Shown: positions 21,946-34,155, counted from the stretch's first letter. The stretch: 64,000 bases of DNA from Gonioctena quinquepunctata (GCA_018342105.1 JAFIRS010000084.1:930001-994000); one strand, 5' to 3'. A program made the numbers and translations. Notes: generated by a model not told the origin, from the letters alone.

Positions 21946-23477
21946 GAAAGTATACTGTGAAATATAGGTGTTATACTTTGAATGTGATCACGCGCCATAT
22001 GAATATTCTTTATTTAAGGAATACATTATAATTTTGCAAATAACGCGCCCCTGAAATGATGTTCTTGAATTCCTCAAAAACAAATGTTCATCAATCTTGG
22101 TTACTTGAAACCAATACTTACGTAACAAATTACTACGTTCAATGCAGTACTGACGACAAATATTATTTTTTCGAATGATTCGTTCATTTCTCTAACAATG
22201 GTGACCCAGAATATTTCTGTTGATATGTCGGCTTCTGAAGAACACATCTTGAAAGTGGTTTGCACCCAAAATGGGTGTTTGAAGTGGCAGAAATTGAGAA
22301 TATACCGCTGTAAAGTTCCTTTCATCATAAAGTGGAACTAACTTCATGCATCACTTCAAAGTAACGAGCTCAAAATTGCGAGTAAAAAAACATGTAGCAA
22401 GTAGATCACTACTGAGTAACGTTACTTAATGGGGAATTTTCAAGGTAATTGTAACTTTGTAGTGACTTTTATCAAAAGAGAACCATGGCAATCACTTGTG
22501 GAGATAGAAAGAACGTGGAAACCATCGCCACCATCAAATTCCTGTCACATCAAAGGTTTGATGGAAGTTGATAAAACATCACCGAAACTCTAGTATGTGA
22601 TTGTGACTTCTAAGTGGTATTTAGGTGGTGTAGGATGGTTTTCGTAACGATTATTTTCTACCTTAATGTTTGAAAACCTTTAAGGTGATTCTGCTTGGTG
22701 CTCATAATGCTTCAAACACCTTAATTGACACTAATAAGTTGAAGAACTATGGAGTGGTTAACAGAGATAGAAATTACGTGACTACAACCATGCAAATATA
22801 AAATTTTAGTTATTCTTACTGTATAGGGGTAGATTCAGTGGTAATTACGTGATAACCACCGAGTCGAAGTTGCGGTATCAGTTTCCGTAACTATGATGCT
22901 ACTTGGGATGGCTACACCAAGTTGACGTAACGACAACTTCTGGTGATACAGGTATTTACAGATAAAAATTATTTTTCTCAGGATCACCGACACAAAACAG
23001 TATTTTCAGTAGGTTTTATGAAATTAAGTGAATATTGAGGTAACTAAGAAATATAATGAATATTAAATTAGTTTGATATTGATATAATTACCAAGAGTTT
23101 GGTGATATGTAAGATAAAAAGATTCGGGTAATACTTTCTCATTATATTTCATTGAAATGGGTTTCTTCATGGCAACATTACTTCGTAAACATTTTCAGCA
23201 AAACTTCTGAGGGTTTGTCAAGGCAGATAAGATGACGTTTTGGAATCATATAATTGGCATTTCTTTAATTTTTAAGAAACTAGTGTATATTAAAAAATAT
23301 TTTATATTCTGATGAATGTTACTGTTATGATTACACTGTTTATATGAATAATCAATTGTAAGTATTTTTCATTAACTTTTTTATTTTGAATGGAGTTTGT
23401 TCCAAATTACCTAATATCTATAGATAAAGAACAACATGAATAAAATAGTAACAATAATGATACAAATAATAATGGTA
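21946..23477. other. No recognised gene
   Basis: Short frames only. GTAAC/GTTAC-like words are frequent between 22390 and 22960 but form no regular repeat that I can define. Confidence 0.5.
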
Positions 23478-24450
23478 AAACTACAGGTATGATTTGGTGC
23501 TCTCTTGCTCATAGAAGAGAACGATTGCTTCTCCACTTATAAGGGATTTTGGAGATATCGGAGATATTCTGGAGTTATTGTACTCGTGCCATATGCTTGC
23601 ATAAGGGTGCTTACAGTGAGCGGTGTAGTATCCGCTATAAGTCGTTTCACTTTGGTTGGATACAGCATACAAGTTGTATTGACACTGAGCTACATTATCT
23701 AATGCATAATTACTCATATCTAATCCTTCGAGCGGAAAGTCAATGGCGACATTGAACTTTTCGCTAAATCTCTCCGTTGGTGAAAATAGTTTCAAGTGAA
23801 TTACTAATATTTTGGGGAATTCATATATACATAATGACTTTGTGCATTTTATCCTTTCCTCACATTCAAAACAAGTTTGTTTCTCCTCACCATCTGAAGT
23901 TTCTTCTCTAATAAACAAGTCTAAACATTGTGACAGTCTCGCAGGAAGTACAGTTCAACGATTATTTCAGTTGACCAACAAAGTAATCAACCATTCTTGA
24001 GTTGTCCGTTCTTAGATATCTTGACCAAGACCCCTGTGACTTTTCATGGTCGCTCAATTTTTCATCAATTTCTGTCGAAATAGGTGTGTGCTTTTCTATT
24101 ACTCTGTTTATATCTTCGTGAAGACCTTCCAATGAATATCTGAGAAATTCTCGGGCGACCTGTTGAACGTAACCCATGAAGCGAGGTGCGAATATTTGTA
24201 TCTAGCTTTTCAAACAGTAGTTACCACCCTATCAGACAAATATTCCCACCAAAGTTCTTTTATTACTACCGCAAATGCTTTTATCAGAGCACTCTTCATA
24301 CTTGATATGCTGGTGTTGATATCTCTCATATGCTCGTCTTTTCTCAGATACTCAAGCAACCATCATCTGGTATTCGATGAACATTGTATTACGCTATTCA
24401 TGAAACAGGTGTTGCCAACGTTCTTCAACCCAAGTGAGTCCAAGTGATTT
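23478..24450 (-). pseudogene. Ubiquitin-specific protease (USP2-like) retropseudogene
   Basis: Minus-strand, intronless, decayed copy of a USP catalytic domain (cysteine protease that removes ubiquitin). In order: the Cys box as GLKNVGNTCFMNSVIQC (about 24440-24390), SSMKSALIKAF, then after frame breaks REFLRYSLEGLHEDINRV and DNSRMVDYFVGQLK (to about 23965), then a gap, then REETSDGEEKQTCFECEERI, FPKILVIHLKLFSPTERF and YTAHCKHPY. The stretch expected after FVGQLK, including a zinc-binding CxxC pair and the following strand, is mostly deleted. The His box reads SGYYTA, so the catalytic His is Tyr. At least two frameshifts and stops are present. Lack of introns points to a processed copy; no poly(A) tail is visible. 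I judge USP2-like from the overall motif set, not from a search. Confidence 0.82.
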
Positions 24451-24619
24451 TATAATGTTTTAGCTGCTTGATAACGAGTTGGATTGAGAAATGGCAAAAC
24501 GTATTATTTTTTGGAAGCAGGAAAACAATTAGTTTTTCTCCAAAGTTAGTCAGAGGTCACTTCTTTTACTTGCGATGATGGTGGGCAAGTGAGAAGGATT
24601 TATTTCTCAATCTTCGAGG

Positions 24620-25090
24620 ATGGATAAAAATTTCATCCAAACTTTTGGAGATAGGAATAGAACCTAGGATAGATGAAGCGTTTCCTTTCTGGATTGCAAT
24701 ACTGATACGTTGTAACAGGAAAGTCCTTGCTCTGGGATCATTGGTTTTATTAATGAGTTTGTGGCCAATAATTTTGAAAAATGCTAATGCCTATCTACCA
24801 AAAGCGCCGAAAGATTCAATGGCTATTGGAAAAAAATTATATCGTTCAATCAAAATTGAGTGATAGAATGAACACTTCTTGGATCAAGAAAATCATTGTT
24901 CACATGGGTTAAGAGATCAACTTCATCCAAGAAAAGTGTTTTCAATTGCCTCAACTACTCCACATTGTTCAACAAATGAAGTGTACATTTGACACAAAAC
25001 TTGCTATTCTTAATTGGCCTAGAAAATGTTGTCGACAAATCAAACTAGTATTTGGTTGGACTCATTCAAGATTGCCATTCTCTTGAAACA
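24620..25090 (-). pseudogene. Decayed ORF fragment, probably retroelement-derived
   Basis: Minus-strand pieces read FPIAIESFGAFGR and, a little further, LLQRISIAIQKGNASSILGS. This 'LFQRISIAIQ.GNA..ILG' ending recurs in many invertebrate repeat-encoded proteins, often near reverse transcriptases, but I cannot name the family with certainty. Upstream there are traces such as CGKEGFLEWICFKRMAIL. Stops interrupt the frames. Confidence 0.35.
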
Positions 25091-27230
25091 AATCCATTCA
25101 AGGAATCCTTCCTTTCCACAGAGGTGGGAACCGAATAAAAGGGGATAATAAAAAAACAGTATATCCAATGTGCATAAATTATGATTAGGTATCATTACAT
25201 CACCTATATGGTTTCTTTATCTCTTCGTTCCGATCAATGTACCTACTGTGTTGACTTTTTTGCAGCATATCGCACTCTATGGGTCAGATATTGCCTAATC
25301 GAATATGAAGTGTTAATGGTGCAATTATAGTTACTGCCTCTATTCATATTTCCTCGAGATATGTGACAAGAATTAGACGGAGGAATTCGCGAGGTGTTGT
25401 TATGAAGACCTTCGATTCGCGAGTTGGTATTTTGTGTTCATTTATCCATTTTGAAGTCGGGAATTCAATTAGAAATATACCTGAATGAATTGACTTTATG
25501 TAGGATCAATAGTTCACTAATTTGTTAATAATAACCATCTCTCAATATGGCGAAGTTTAATTTAAAACTATTCTCACTCCCAGGTTGATTGTCAGATTTC
25601 CAACGTTTATTATGCTGAAAATGTGAAAAAAGGATGAGAGTTCATCCAAATTTGTATGGGAACTTTTTTTATAATTTTTTGCACAATATAGTAGCACACG
25701 GAATATTCCAACAGAAATTCCATTAATCGTCGTAAACTTGTTCGGAGTTACAATGATTTGCAACAACTATCTGAAAATATGATCATTGTATGAGCGTTAT
25801 CAATCAAGACCAGCAGTCGTTCTTCTCAAACTGAAAAAATAAATAAGTTTGAATGTTATTAAAACTATGGAAGTAAGATACATGATTTAAAATATACTTA
25901 TTGTACCGGGTCTAATCAGCTATAAATACCTTTGTTTAAATCGAAATTCAAGCTATTCATTTATCTCCCATTCGGCATTATTTTCGTATTATATATAATT
26001 ATTTTTTAAAGTACGAATTATCATCGTATTTTATGATTGAATTATTCGTTGACTTCCTACACAGATTTTCTGAGAAACCGTATGCAGAAGTTGATGATTT
26101 ATTATCTCACGAAATAAATTGTTTGTTATATTAGATATTTATCGCAATTATATACTCTCATCAAATTCTTGAAAGAGTCTGCATAAGTAAAATAAATATT
26201 ATGAAGTGAATATATGAGAAATATTTTTTTTATTGTTTGAAACTTGTTTTTTGTGGGAGAATACTCATTCTTGACACTTTAATGGGATTATAACCTTCCA
26301 CAATCTAAAAACATGAAAACAATTTATTTGCCATTCTACACTTGTATAGATTCGCTGAAACATTTAATTTTGTTTTCAGATTGTGGAAGGTTATAATCCC
26401 AAAAAAAGTGTCGAGAATATTTTTTTTGTAATATTATCATGAAGGAATAATATCGTTGTAGTCGTAGGAATAGTATATTGCACAAAGAGCAGGAAATTTA
26501 TATTTCTCCCTTCGATTGATTTCTATGCTCGTGTTATTCTATGATTATTGTACAATTTACTAATTTACTATTTCAATTATAAATCATTAGATAATGAGAA
26601 ATGTACTCGAGAATCTGATAATTTTATAGCAAAAAAAATATGCATATAGTTGTATGTATTGTATAGTATTGATTACAATCTCTTTCAATTTTCTATGAAG
26701 GTTTTTCCCATTTCTTGCATTGAAATCCTTGTTTTTTTTTCATTGACATTTTTGCTAGTGTTTGGCCAGTCTATATGCTGGGATTGTGTTTTTTTTGTCA
26801 TTCATGGAGTAGTTCTCCACTTATTGTACAAATTTAGGCAACACCTTCACACAAAATTCCATAGCCGTTTGTTGTGTTCATAGTATCGTTTGGGACCAGC
26901 TATCCCAAATACAAATTGAAGTGACGTCTTCGCTATTTCTGTTGCTGGAGAATCCGGGAAACAAGTAGATAAATAGCCAACAAGATCTGGGATACAATTA
27001 GCAATTATTTTCACTGGGAGTTGATATTGACCTTGAATTGATTTTCGTTAAGATATTTCATTTGGTATTCCTATTCATGTCCACCTGTTGAGGGAGACCG
27101 TCTCATTCTTCGTCCTCAATTCCTTTTCATGTCCAGGATAATTTCTCGAAGTGATATTGTTTTTAACCGCTTTCTTAGTTGTTTAAGAAGTTAATGAAAA
27201 CTTGTACGAGTTAAGATCACGGGGACCTTA
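25091..27230. other. No recognised gene except a hairpin at 26261-26420
   Basis: AT-rich DNA; the frames at 25557-25766 (minus) and 26650-26883 (plus) show no recognisable domain. Confidence 0.5.
26261..26420. repeat. Short foldback (MITE-like), about 50-bp arms
   Basis: Left arm 26261-26312 and right arm 26371-26420 are inverted copies; both include GGGATTATAACCTTCCACAA or its complement and GACACTTT. The loop is about 58 nt. No coding content. Confidence 0.85.
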
Positions 27231-27234
27231 CCTT

Positions 27235-27366
27235 TTATAGTGGGATCCGAAACCACTCTTGGGACCTTGAAAAATTTTTTCACCAGCTGCTGGAATCGAA
27301 CCCGCGCCAGGTGGAAACAGTTGACACAAGACCGACGCTGGTGCCACTGAGCCACAGGCCACAGGT
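27235..27366 (-). mobile_element. tRNA-derived SINE head
   Basis: On the minus strand an A box (TGGCTCAGTGG) is followed about 45 nt later by a B box (GGGTTCGATTCC), with spacing typical of an RNA polymerase III promoter. The rest does not fold into a good tRNA, so this is best read as a SINE of tRNA origin. Its 3' tail, through an A/T-rich joint near 27270, is not delimited. Confidence 0.7.
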
Positions 27367-27369
27367 GTA

Positions 27370-27780
27370 TCTATTTCTGTTATTAATATCGAAGTGTAAT
27401 ATGCTTTGGCAAGTCTGGAATGGGAATTGATAAAACCCCGAATGGATTGAATACACCAGTATATAGAACTTATTTGACTCACAATTTTGGAGTCATTAAT
27501 TTTGAGATATCTTGTCCAAGGCTTGATGACGTTTCGGTTACATCAATCCCATTCTGTTCAAACTATCACAAGGATCAGAAAGAGCTCATCTGCATCATTT
27601 GGAGCATAATCAACAGAAAAAGGATGAAAATTTTGATACCAAAGGTTAACATCCTCCAAATACTCCACAATTTTATAGTCTCTTATCACTTTGATTTGAA
27701 AAAAGCAGAAGTTGATCTCATTACAATTTTGCGGAGTTCATATCCTCGTCTAAATGGTACCGCCAGTATTATCTGAACTA
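27370..27780 (-). pseudogene. Coding-like remnant, unidentified
   Basis: Minus-strand translation reads as ordinary protein over about 130 codons with two internal stops: VNLWYQNFHPFSVDYAPN, then DADELFLILVIV, VIKPWTRYLKINDSKIVS and YWCIQSIRGFINSHSRLAKA. The SINE head is directly downstream. The composition is unlike the AT-rich surroundings, so I think it is a decayed or retrocopied gene, but I do not recognise the family. Confidence 0.35.
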
Positions 27781-27789
27781 GAACAAAGC

Positions 27790-28385
27790 TGATTGTATGG
27801 TTCTGCACCAGTGGACAATTGCGGCCAGGCCAATTTCTATTTATTAATCCTATCCGAATATGGATATATTTCTAGAAAGGTCAAAGACAGGATATATGTG
27901 ATTGAAATTGACATATTGGTCTGATTTGATTAATTTTTCGGAGACCGCGTTTTGCTTTGAATTTTGCAAATATTGTGGTAAAACCCATAGAGCAATATTG
28001 GAACATAAAATTTTCTTTGAAACTAATTGTTTTTTGATTCTTGACCTATGGTACCAGACTGATAGATGGAGATGCTTCATTGGTTTGAAACTACAGAAAA
28101 AGTTGATATTTGATTATTATTCCCCCAAAAATGAACGGGCAAAAATGTATAGACATAGAACAGCAAGCTTCTAGGCTCTTTCAGACAGTTACTGCATTAA
28201 CTGAATTATTTCAATCAGTCCGGCAAGTTGAGAATAATTTGCGTATCAGTAATTTCTCATTAATAATAATGGAGAATACTTCTCTGTGGTATGGAACATT
28301 CCTTCGAATTGAATGCAATGAAAAAAATTTGGAGGCGAACTAAAATGTTGTTTGTTTGAAGGTTGTAGACGATGTGGTAACTTGA
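27790..28385. other. No recognised gene
   Basis: Two overlapping + frames (27902-28174, 28110-28343) show no domain, although FCKYCGKTHRAILEH has a C..C..H...H look. They are not supported further. Confidence 0.4.
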
Positions 28386-28411
28386 TTACTCTCGTTTGGA
28401 TTTGAAGGGTG

Positions 28412-28457
28412 TTCACGACGTTTCGAGTGATTGTATCCCTAATCGTCTTCAGGTGAA
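28412..28457 (-). ncRNA. Hammerhead-ribozyme motif (PLE type), copy B
   Basis: Minus strand: TTCAC, CTGAAGA, a stem-loop (GATT / AATC), GAAAC, GTC, GTGAA. Stem I (TTCAC with GTGAA) is perfect. It lies downstream of the PLE coding remnant and on the same strand, as in known elements. Confidence 0.68.
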
Positions 28458-28599
28458 TGTACAGTGGTGCATGTGATTTCGCACGGTCTGGTGGTGCGTG
28501 AAGTTTCGCGCCTCTGCAGTCCGCCAGAAGGAGCAATTAGTGGTTTCCATACGTTCTTGATCTCCACGCTTGGTTGACCAAAGGCGTTATTGGCTTCGA

Positions 28600-29365
28600 T
28601 GTAGGCGGCTTCTTTGAACTTCCGTTTGAACCCATGCTCCTCTCTATGTAGAACACTTACGTCGTCCTACAGAATTCGATGGTGCTCAGTCCAGGCGTAG
28701 TCAGTATTTCCCGATTTTGACGCTTCTCCGCGTTGGGACCATTTATTGTGCTCATCCAATCTTACCGATAACGGCCTCTTTGTCTCTCCAATGTAGGAAT
28801 CCCCGCATAGGCTGATACAATACTAACTGATTCCATTTCTGTTGTCAGGTTTGGTCTCGGTAAGGAAACTCCGTAAAGTACTGCCGGATTGGAAGCAGTT
28901 CTTGATGTTGAACTTGTTTCCGATCTTTCTGATTGTCTCGGAGACACCTCTGATGTACGGAGGGCTGATCAGTGGGCTTTGTTGCTACTCTTCAGATGTC
29001 TTCGGTCTCTGGAGTTGTTTCAATACGTCTCCTAGAAGTTTCTTGGGGTATCTATTCCGATAAAGGTTATCTTTGATGAGATTTAATTCAGCATCTAGTG
29101 ACTCGTCGTCGTTGCATATGTGCATCGCTCTTTCTACCAATGTTCTCATGGTCCCTCTCTTTGTCGAACTCGGATGGTTGAAGCTGCAGTTGAGATACTG
29201 TCCCGTATATGTCTTCTTCCTATGGACAGAGGCGTCATTGTCTATTCTCTTAACGGTCACATCAGGGAAAGGTAAGGCACTGTTGGTTTCCATTTCTATC
29301 GTGAATCCCTGATGCTATTATACTTGAGAAGAAATCCTCTAGATGTTCATCTTTCAAAGAGACCA
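28600..29365 (-). pseudogene. PLE reverse transcriptase C-terminus plus GIY-YIG
   Basis: The minus-strand frame has HLEDFFSS near 29350, then LPFPDVTVKRIDND and KKTYTGQYLNCSFNHPSSTK (RT palm end and thumb region of PLEs), MRTLVERAMHIC and NRYPKKLLGDVL. After a frame change come PPYIRGVSETIRKIGNKF, the GIY-YIG core GDSYIGETKRPLSVRLDEH (about 28800-28745) and WTEHHRIL. A stop and frame changes around 28990 and 28830 disable it. The catalytic RT palm (YADD region) is upstream of the truncation. Intact proteins reverse-transcribe PLE RNA at a nick made by the GIY-YIG nuclease. Confidence 0.85.
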
Positions 29366-29583
29366 CCTACATCGAAGCCAATAACGCCTTTTGTCAATCA
29401 AGCGTTGAGATCAAGAACGTATGGAAACCACTAATTGCTCTTTCTGGCGGACTGCAGAGGCGCGAAACTTCACGCACCACCACACCGCGCGAAATCACAC
29501 GCACCACTGCATATGGCGGAATTAGACTCACCATTGCACCGACGGACATATAAATAAATAAGTAGCACCTAAGCTTGTCAGTA

Positions 29584-29629
29584 TTCATCTGAAGACGCTT
29601 GCAGATACAAGCATTCGAAACGTCGTGAA
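29584..29629 (+). ncRNA. Hammerhead-ribozyme motif (PLE type), copy C
   Basis: Plus strand: TTCAT, CTGAAGA, perfect 5-bp stem II (GCTTG / CAAGC with a 6-nt loop), GAAAC, GTC, GTGAA. It is the best-formed of the three and lies in the inverted end opposite copy B. Confidence 0.72.
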
Positions 29630-29864
29630 AACCTTTCAAATCCATCAAGACGACGGACGTCTGAAACGAGAGTAATAAAAATTTTGTTGTTAACGTTTAC
29701 AATTCTAATAGATGCATCTTCAAGGCTTTGTAACATAGAATGAAAAATAAAGTGAAAAGAAATATATTGAAACATTTACACTGAATTTTAAATATTGAAA
29801 GACTTACCGAGAAGTAGTTTTCATAGGTTGAAAGCACTTAAAATTAATCACGGAAAAAAAGGAT

Positions 29865-30825
29865 TTGTCAATTCAGCCAAATTTATTTGGTCACTCTCAT
29901 TGGCTTTACTCGACTAAGGCCTAGTATTTTCACTCCCAGTTAAACTAAGAATAAATTAACCAATGGTTATAATGTACTTTTGCATTATCAATAAACGTTA
30001 AACAAAAGCATATTCTAACCAATGGTTAATTTATTCCTAGTATAACCGAAAGTGAAAATACCGGGCCTAAATAAAATTAATCCCATAACACAGGTGTATT
30101 CGATTGATGGAATCATTATATTACGGTGACTAAATGGATTTCTCAACGCAATGCTAAGATTTGTTTGATTTGACTATCTGTTCATCTATCGAAACAATCT
30201 CCAACTAATATTGATTGAATATTTGTTTCAACACGAATCTAATATTTATTTGAATAAAACCATGGAGTGAAGAATCGTATATTGGTTGAATTATTTGCGT
30301 TAGATGGCGAAATTTTCGCACAACTGACCCTGACTTAGATAATGTTATCAAATAGCAAAGCCATCTTATCATCAATGTGACGTCCGGACTCAAATGTACG
30401 GTGTAGGCTCTCATTGCCATATTTGTCAATTCAGTGGATTAACAGAATGATAACTCATTTGAAAAGATATTTTCAGTGAAGAAATCCGCTGATTTTGTTG
30501 AATTGACATTTTATTGAATTCATCAATTCGACATATATACTTGTTTGAATGAATATCAGCAAATTTTGTAGATCTGATTATTCAATTCAACAAAATAATT
30601 ACATGGTTGGAACAATATTTCTGCCAAAACGAGTTATGAATAGAGTTGGTCGAAGAAGATATATGGTTCTCGCAAATTAGTTTCTATTGATTGAAACTTT
30701 AAATTTGATCAATAACTAAGAAATAATTTTACTCATTTTGAGATTATATTTTGTCGTGCATATACGACACTTTCATTTGCTTGATTCAAATAAATGTTGT
30801 TTGATCAAACAATTTTGTTTTCTGT
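29865..30825 (+). repeat. Interspersed repeat G, copy 2
   Basis: Matches 13320-14130 in the same orientation, apart from a 150-bp insertion (29918-30067). Non-coding. Confidence 0.8.
29918..30067. mobile_element. Harbinger-like MITE with empty site at copy 1
   Basis: A 150-bp palindromic element: GGCCTAGTATTTTCACT on the left mirrors the right end (GTGAAAATACCGGGCC), with GGTTAATTTATTC.TAGT arms. It is flanked by TAA on both sides (29915-29917, 30068-30070), and the related repeat copy near 13397 has a single TAA and no insert. A 3-bp TAA duplication and GG-starting ends fit PIF/Harbinger MITEs. Confidence 0.75.
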
Positions 30826-30974
30826 GTATATAAACAAATATGAAAATGTAAATACACGAAAAACAAAATAAATTCACGAGACAATAGCTTACACGTTCAG
30901 CAACGAGACAAACGAATAATGGGATAACTTTCAAAAAGCTATCCATGAATCCATATAGTTTCGATTGCACTGGA

Positions 30975-30976
<2 letters not shown>

Positions 30977-31026
<50 letters not shown>

Positions 31027-31030
31027 ATAT
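30977..31030. repeat. (TA)n microsatellite
   Basis: About 27 TA units with one ATTT interruption. Confidence 0.97.
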
Positions 31031-31039
31031 GTGATTGTC

Positions 31040-32960
31040 AAGGAATGTACTGATAACAATTCATTCAGGAACCTGACAGTGTTCAATCCATCTTTATCCC
31101 GTTTAATAATGACGCTATGGTGGTGGATTTGTATCATTTTGCTGAAGAGTATTTTGGGTGGAGAAATATTTTTATCAAGAATGCAATCAAATCAAATTAG
31201 TTTCCCCAGTGTGTCCCAGTAGAGCAGTAAGGTTGTAAACGTTTCTCCGTATCTCTATCATGCTCACATATTCGTTTTTCTAATTATCGCCGTGTTTGGC
31301 AAACATAGCATTAGGTGCAATTTATTTTGTGGAGAATACAAAGAAAGGAATGATTATTTCTATTTCCTTATGGAAAAATACCTATCAAATATAGGAATGG
31401 CAGATAAAATTTTGTGTGTTTGTTTTTTAAATCTGGAGTGAACACAATTTATGATTTGAGCTCCATCGAATAATTCCATTGAGTTTTTGAAAGTTTCGAG
31501 AAATAATTGATTTTGAAGCTGATTCATCTCACAAACTCATGAACTAAATATTGAAAATACATCCAGTTTATTTTTAAATAAAATTAAAAAAATATTGTTT
31601 TCAATGACATTATGTTTATTGCCGTGGTTCTGCCACCTTTAGTCAAGAATCTATTTTTTTTATTATTCAGGTAGATGATTTTAACCATTGAGATACAAAA
31701 TTTGATCAACTCATGTCTCAAGCAACTTTGAAAAATTTCATGGGAAAGTTTTTCTGAATTTGGTCACTCAATCCATTTGAGAATATTTGTTGATACTCAA
31801 ATATACATTCTCCAAGAATTGATATCTGAAATATTGAAAAGGTATATATTTTAACGACATTATGTTGATTCTTCTGGATAATCAGGAACTGATCCTTCGT
31901 GGCGAATAATATGACTGAATGATCTAGATGGAGAACGATATCAACATTAAATCACTTTTCATTACACTCTTCATGAGATAATATTTCACTCCAATTTATT
32001 TTTCCATTGGAACTATTTGAGATGGAAACGTCATTACAAAATCAACATTCGAAGCGAGTAAAGTTCTGAAAATCACGTCCAATTGCGTTCGATTGAAAAA
32101 CTCGGTAATCAACAAAGTGCATGTCTTTATATAGAAAGGAGTTTTTTGTTGGTGAATTAATTGTCGGGAAATAGCGAAAGATTAATAAAATATAAGGCTG
32201 CAACGAGCAAAAGCGAACCGTTGCTTATATGGCCGAGTAATTTGTCATGATGTTTTTATAATTGTACGAACATTTTAATTGTGTCAGTTTTTATCGAGAG
32301 CAATATAGCTAATTGATATCAATTATCAAGATTTACAGGTTCGCAGACTTAATTCAATGTGCAGCGTCCATTTCAACGCTATATAAATATTAATTATAAC
32401 AAACATTGTGCAAGTTTCTCAAATATACAAAAACCGAAATTCATTAGCATTTTTAATTGATTTATGTATCTGACTTTCATTAATATCGATTGGCATTCCT
32501 GAGAGTCGAGCACCTCATTTTTCTTTGGAAGGTTCGCGAAAAAGTTGTTTGATTCGATGTCTGTACAAATACGGTATTACAATTTCATTTCTTCATCTTG
32601 AATTGAAGTCGATTGGGACATAATAGCAGGGTGGAGAGGGCTTATTTCACTACACAATAACGTGCTTAATCATTAAATCTCCAATCGAGTGACAGACTAT
32701 GAGAACACACAAATATACCTGAAGGTAACATCTATTCATAATAATGTTACTCAATTTCACTCAAAATGATCGAGGCCCATTTGAAACCATTATATTAATA
32801 TCATCACTTCGATTTCGGTTTTTGGTCGGTAAAAATCTGAAAACATTATTTGGGTATGACTTTCAATTTTCAAAAATAAATGGGAAAGTTTCAGATGTTT
32901 TTTCACTCTTTGGAAGTATGCGAAAATGGTGGATACTTTAAGGCCAGGACGTTACCTACA
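31040..32960. other. No recognised gene
   Basis: AT-rich intron-like DNA. The stretch 32150-32420, with several homeodomain-type AATTA cores, looks relatively unique but carries no frame I can support. Confidence 0.45.
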
Positions 32961-32964
32961 TTCT

Positions 32965-33100
32965 CCTGAAGAAGCTAATGTGTTGGCGAAACATGTGAAT
33001 TTAAATAAAAAATTATGTGGAAATATAATCGTGTGTTGTGATTTAAAATTTCTATGGATTCTCATCAAGTAACGGCCGAGTCAAACGAAAACGTCAATGA
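32965..33100 (+). repeat. PLE-tail-like fragment
   Basis: CCTGAAGAAGCTAATGTGTT, GAAACATGTGAAT, TATAATCGTG and CATCAAGTAACGGCCGAGTC match the tail at 8785-8925. Only the 3' tail is present. Confidence 0.7.
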
Positions 33101-33480
33101 TGCAGTTGATGCTCGACAGAACAACAACAAATCTTTTAGGTTATGTTTTGGTGATTGGTGCTTGTTTATTTTGCGAACGAGTATTTATTAGTTGTTTGGT
33201 TGAATTGAAAATTATTTCGTTTTTGATAAATATAACCTTATATACTTACTTAGCTTTTTTCAAGAGTGACTTTAACGGTTTCTTGAGTTGACTTAAACAA
33301 TATTAATTTGAAATATGTCAGTCCTAAAGAAGAATTTCCTCATACCCTGCTACCCGAAATAGAATAATCTCTGAATCCGAGAGCTTCAACTTAGTGGACC
33401 CAAATGAACTATGGCCAAAAAATTTCCTCTTAAATAAAGAAGTGTGAGGTGTTTGATATAATTATCTTAATATAATGATG
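33101..33480. other. No recognised gene
   Basis: A 64-codon hydrophobic frame (33097-33291, +) follows the PLE tail; no family recognised. Confidence 0.4.
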
Positions 33481-33484
33481 AAAA

Positions 33485-33610
33485 GTAAATAAAAAGCACC
33501 CCACGCTTATATTGCTATATAAAAGCGTGTTTTTTAGTTTTTCTGAACCATAATTTTATTTTTAACTTTATAGTCCATATTGTTAAAAAAAACTAAAAAA
33601 TACTACGGGA
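33485..33610 (+). repeat. Fragment of element E
   Basis: AAAAAGCACCCCACGCTT and TATAAAAGCGTGTTTTTTAG correspond to internal parts of the element at 14248-16785. Confidence 0.65.
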
Positions 33611-33769
33611 GACTAACACATCTTTGTAATGTAAATAATTTTTTTCTGAGAAACTTGGTGATAATACCAGGTCATAGCTATGAAATTATTGTATTGTCAT
33701 CAGCTCTTGAATGTTGAAAATTGTGTGTGTTGCTACTGATGTGGGTCTTTTTTATAAACTATTATTTAG

Positions 33770-34155
33770 TTTCACCTATCCTGCTGTCTGTCTGTGGGTT
33801 TGAAATCCAATCTTACAAGTTGAATTTGACCCACTTCTAGTAGTCCGAATAACGTGAAACTTTGCAGGTGTTCATAATTCCGGTGACAATGAATTTTGGA
33901 ATTTTTGCTAGAGAAAAAACGAAATGACGGCTCCAGTTTTGTGATTATGGTTCGATTCTACTCAAAATTGGTACGTGGGGGTTTTCAGGAACAGAGATCA
34001 CAATTTTTTGGTCAACATTCATAAATTCAAGAGGGTGGCTCCAATATGGTGACGGGTTTTGGGGTTATAGCCGGATTCCAATAGAAATTGGTATGTGGGG
34101 GTTTCTGGGGTCGATTTTTCCTGTCAAAATCCAGGAATTCAAAATTGCGGCTCCA
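33770..34155 (+). repeat. Family J repeat (119-bp type)
   Basis: Begins with TCTGTCTGTCTGTGGG and TTGACCCACTTCTAG, then GCAGGTGTTCATAATTCCGG, then two copies of the 119-bp unit in the opposite orientation to 15110-15420. Confidence 0.8.

Larger units (their letters stand above)
28390..29690 (-). mobile_element. 5'-truncated Penelope-like element with inverted ends
   Basis: A minus-strand PLE remnant is enclosed by about 200-bp inverted copies: 28390-28590 and 29395-29680 (shared TTAGTGGTTTCCATACGTTC, AGTTTCGCGCCTCTGCAGTC and the hammerhead region). Between them is the end of the reverse transcriptase and a GIY-YIG domain. The same terminal sequence occurs at 8580-8690. PLEs are known for such repeat ends in direct or inverse order. 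Confidence 0.85.

Noticed and set aside
32965..33000. Hammerhead at the 33-kb PLE tail
   Set aside because: CTGAAGA and GAAAC are present, but no GTC cleavage triplet follows and stem I does not pair.
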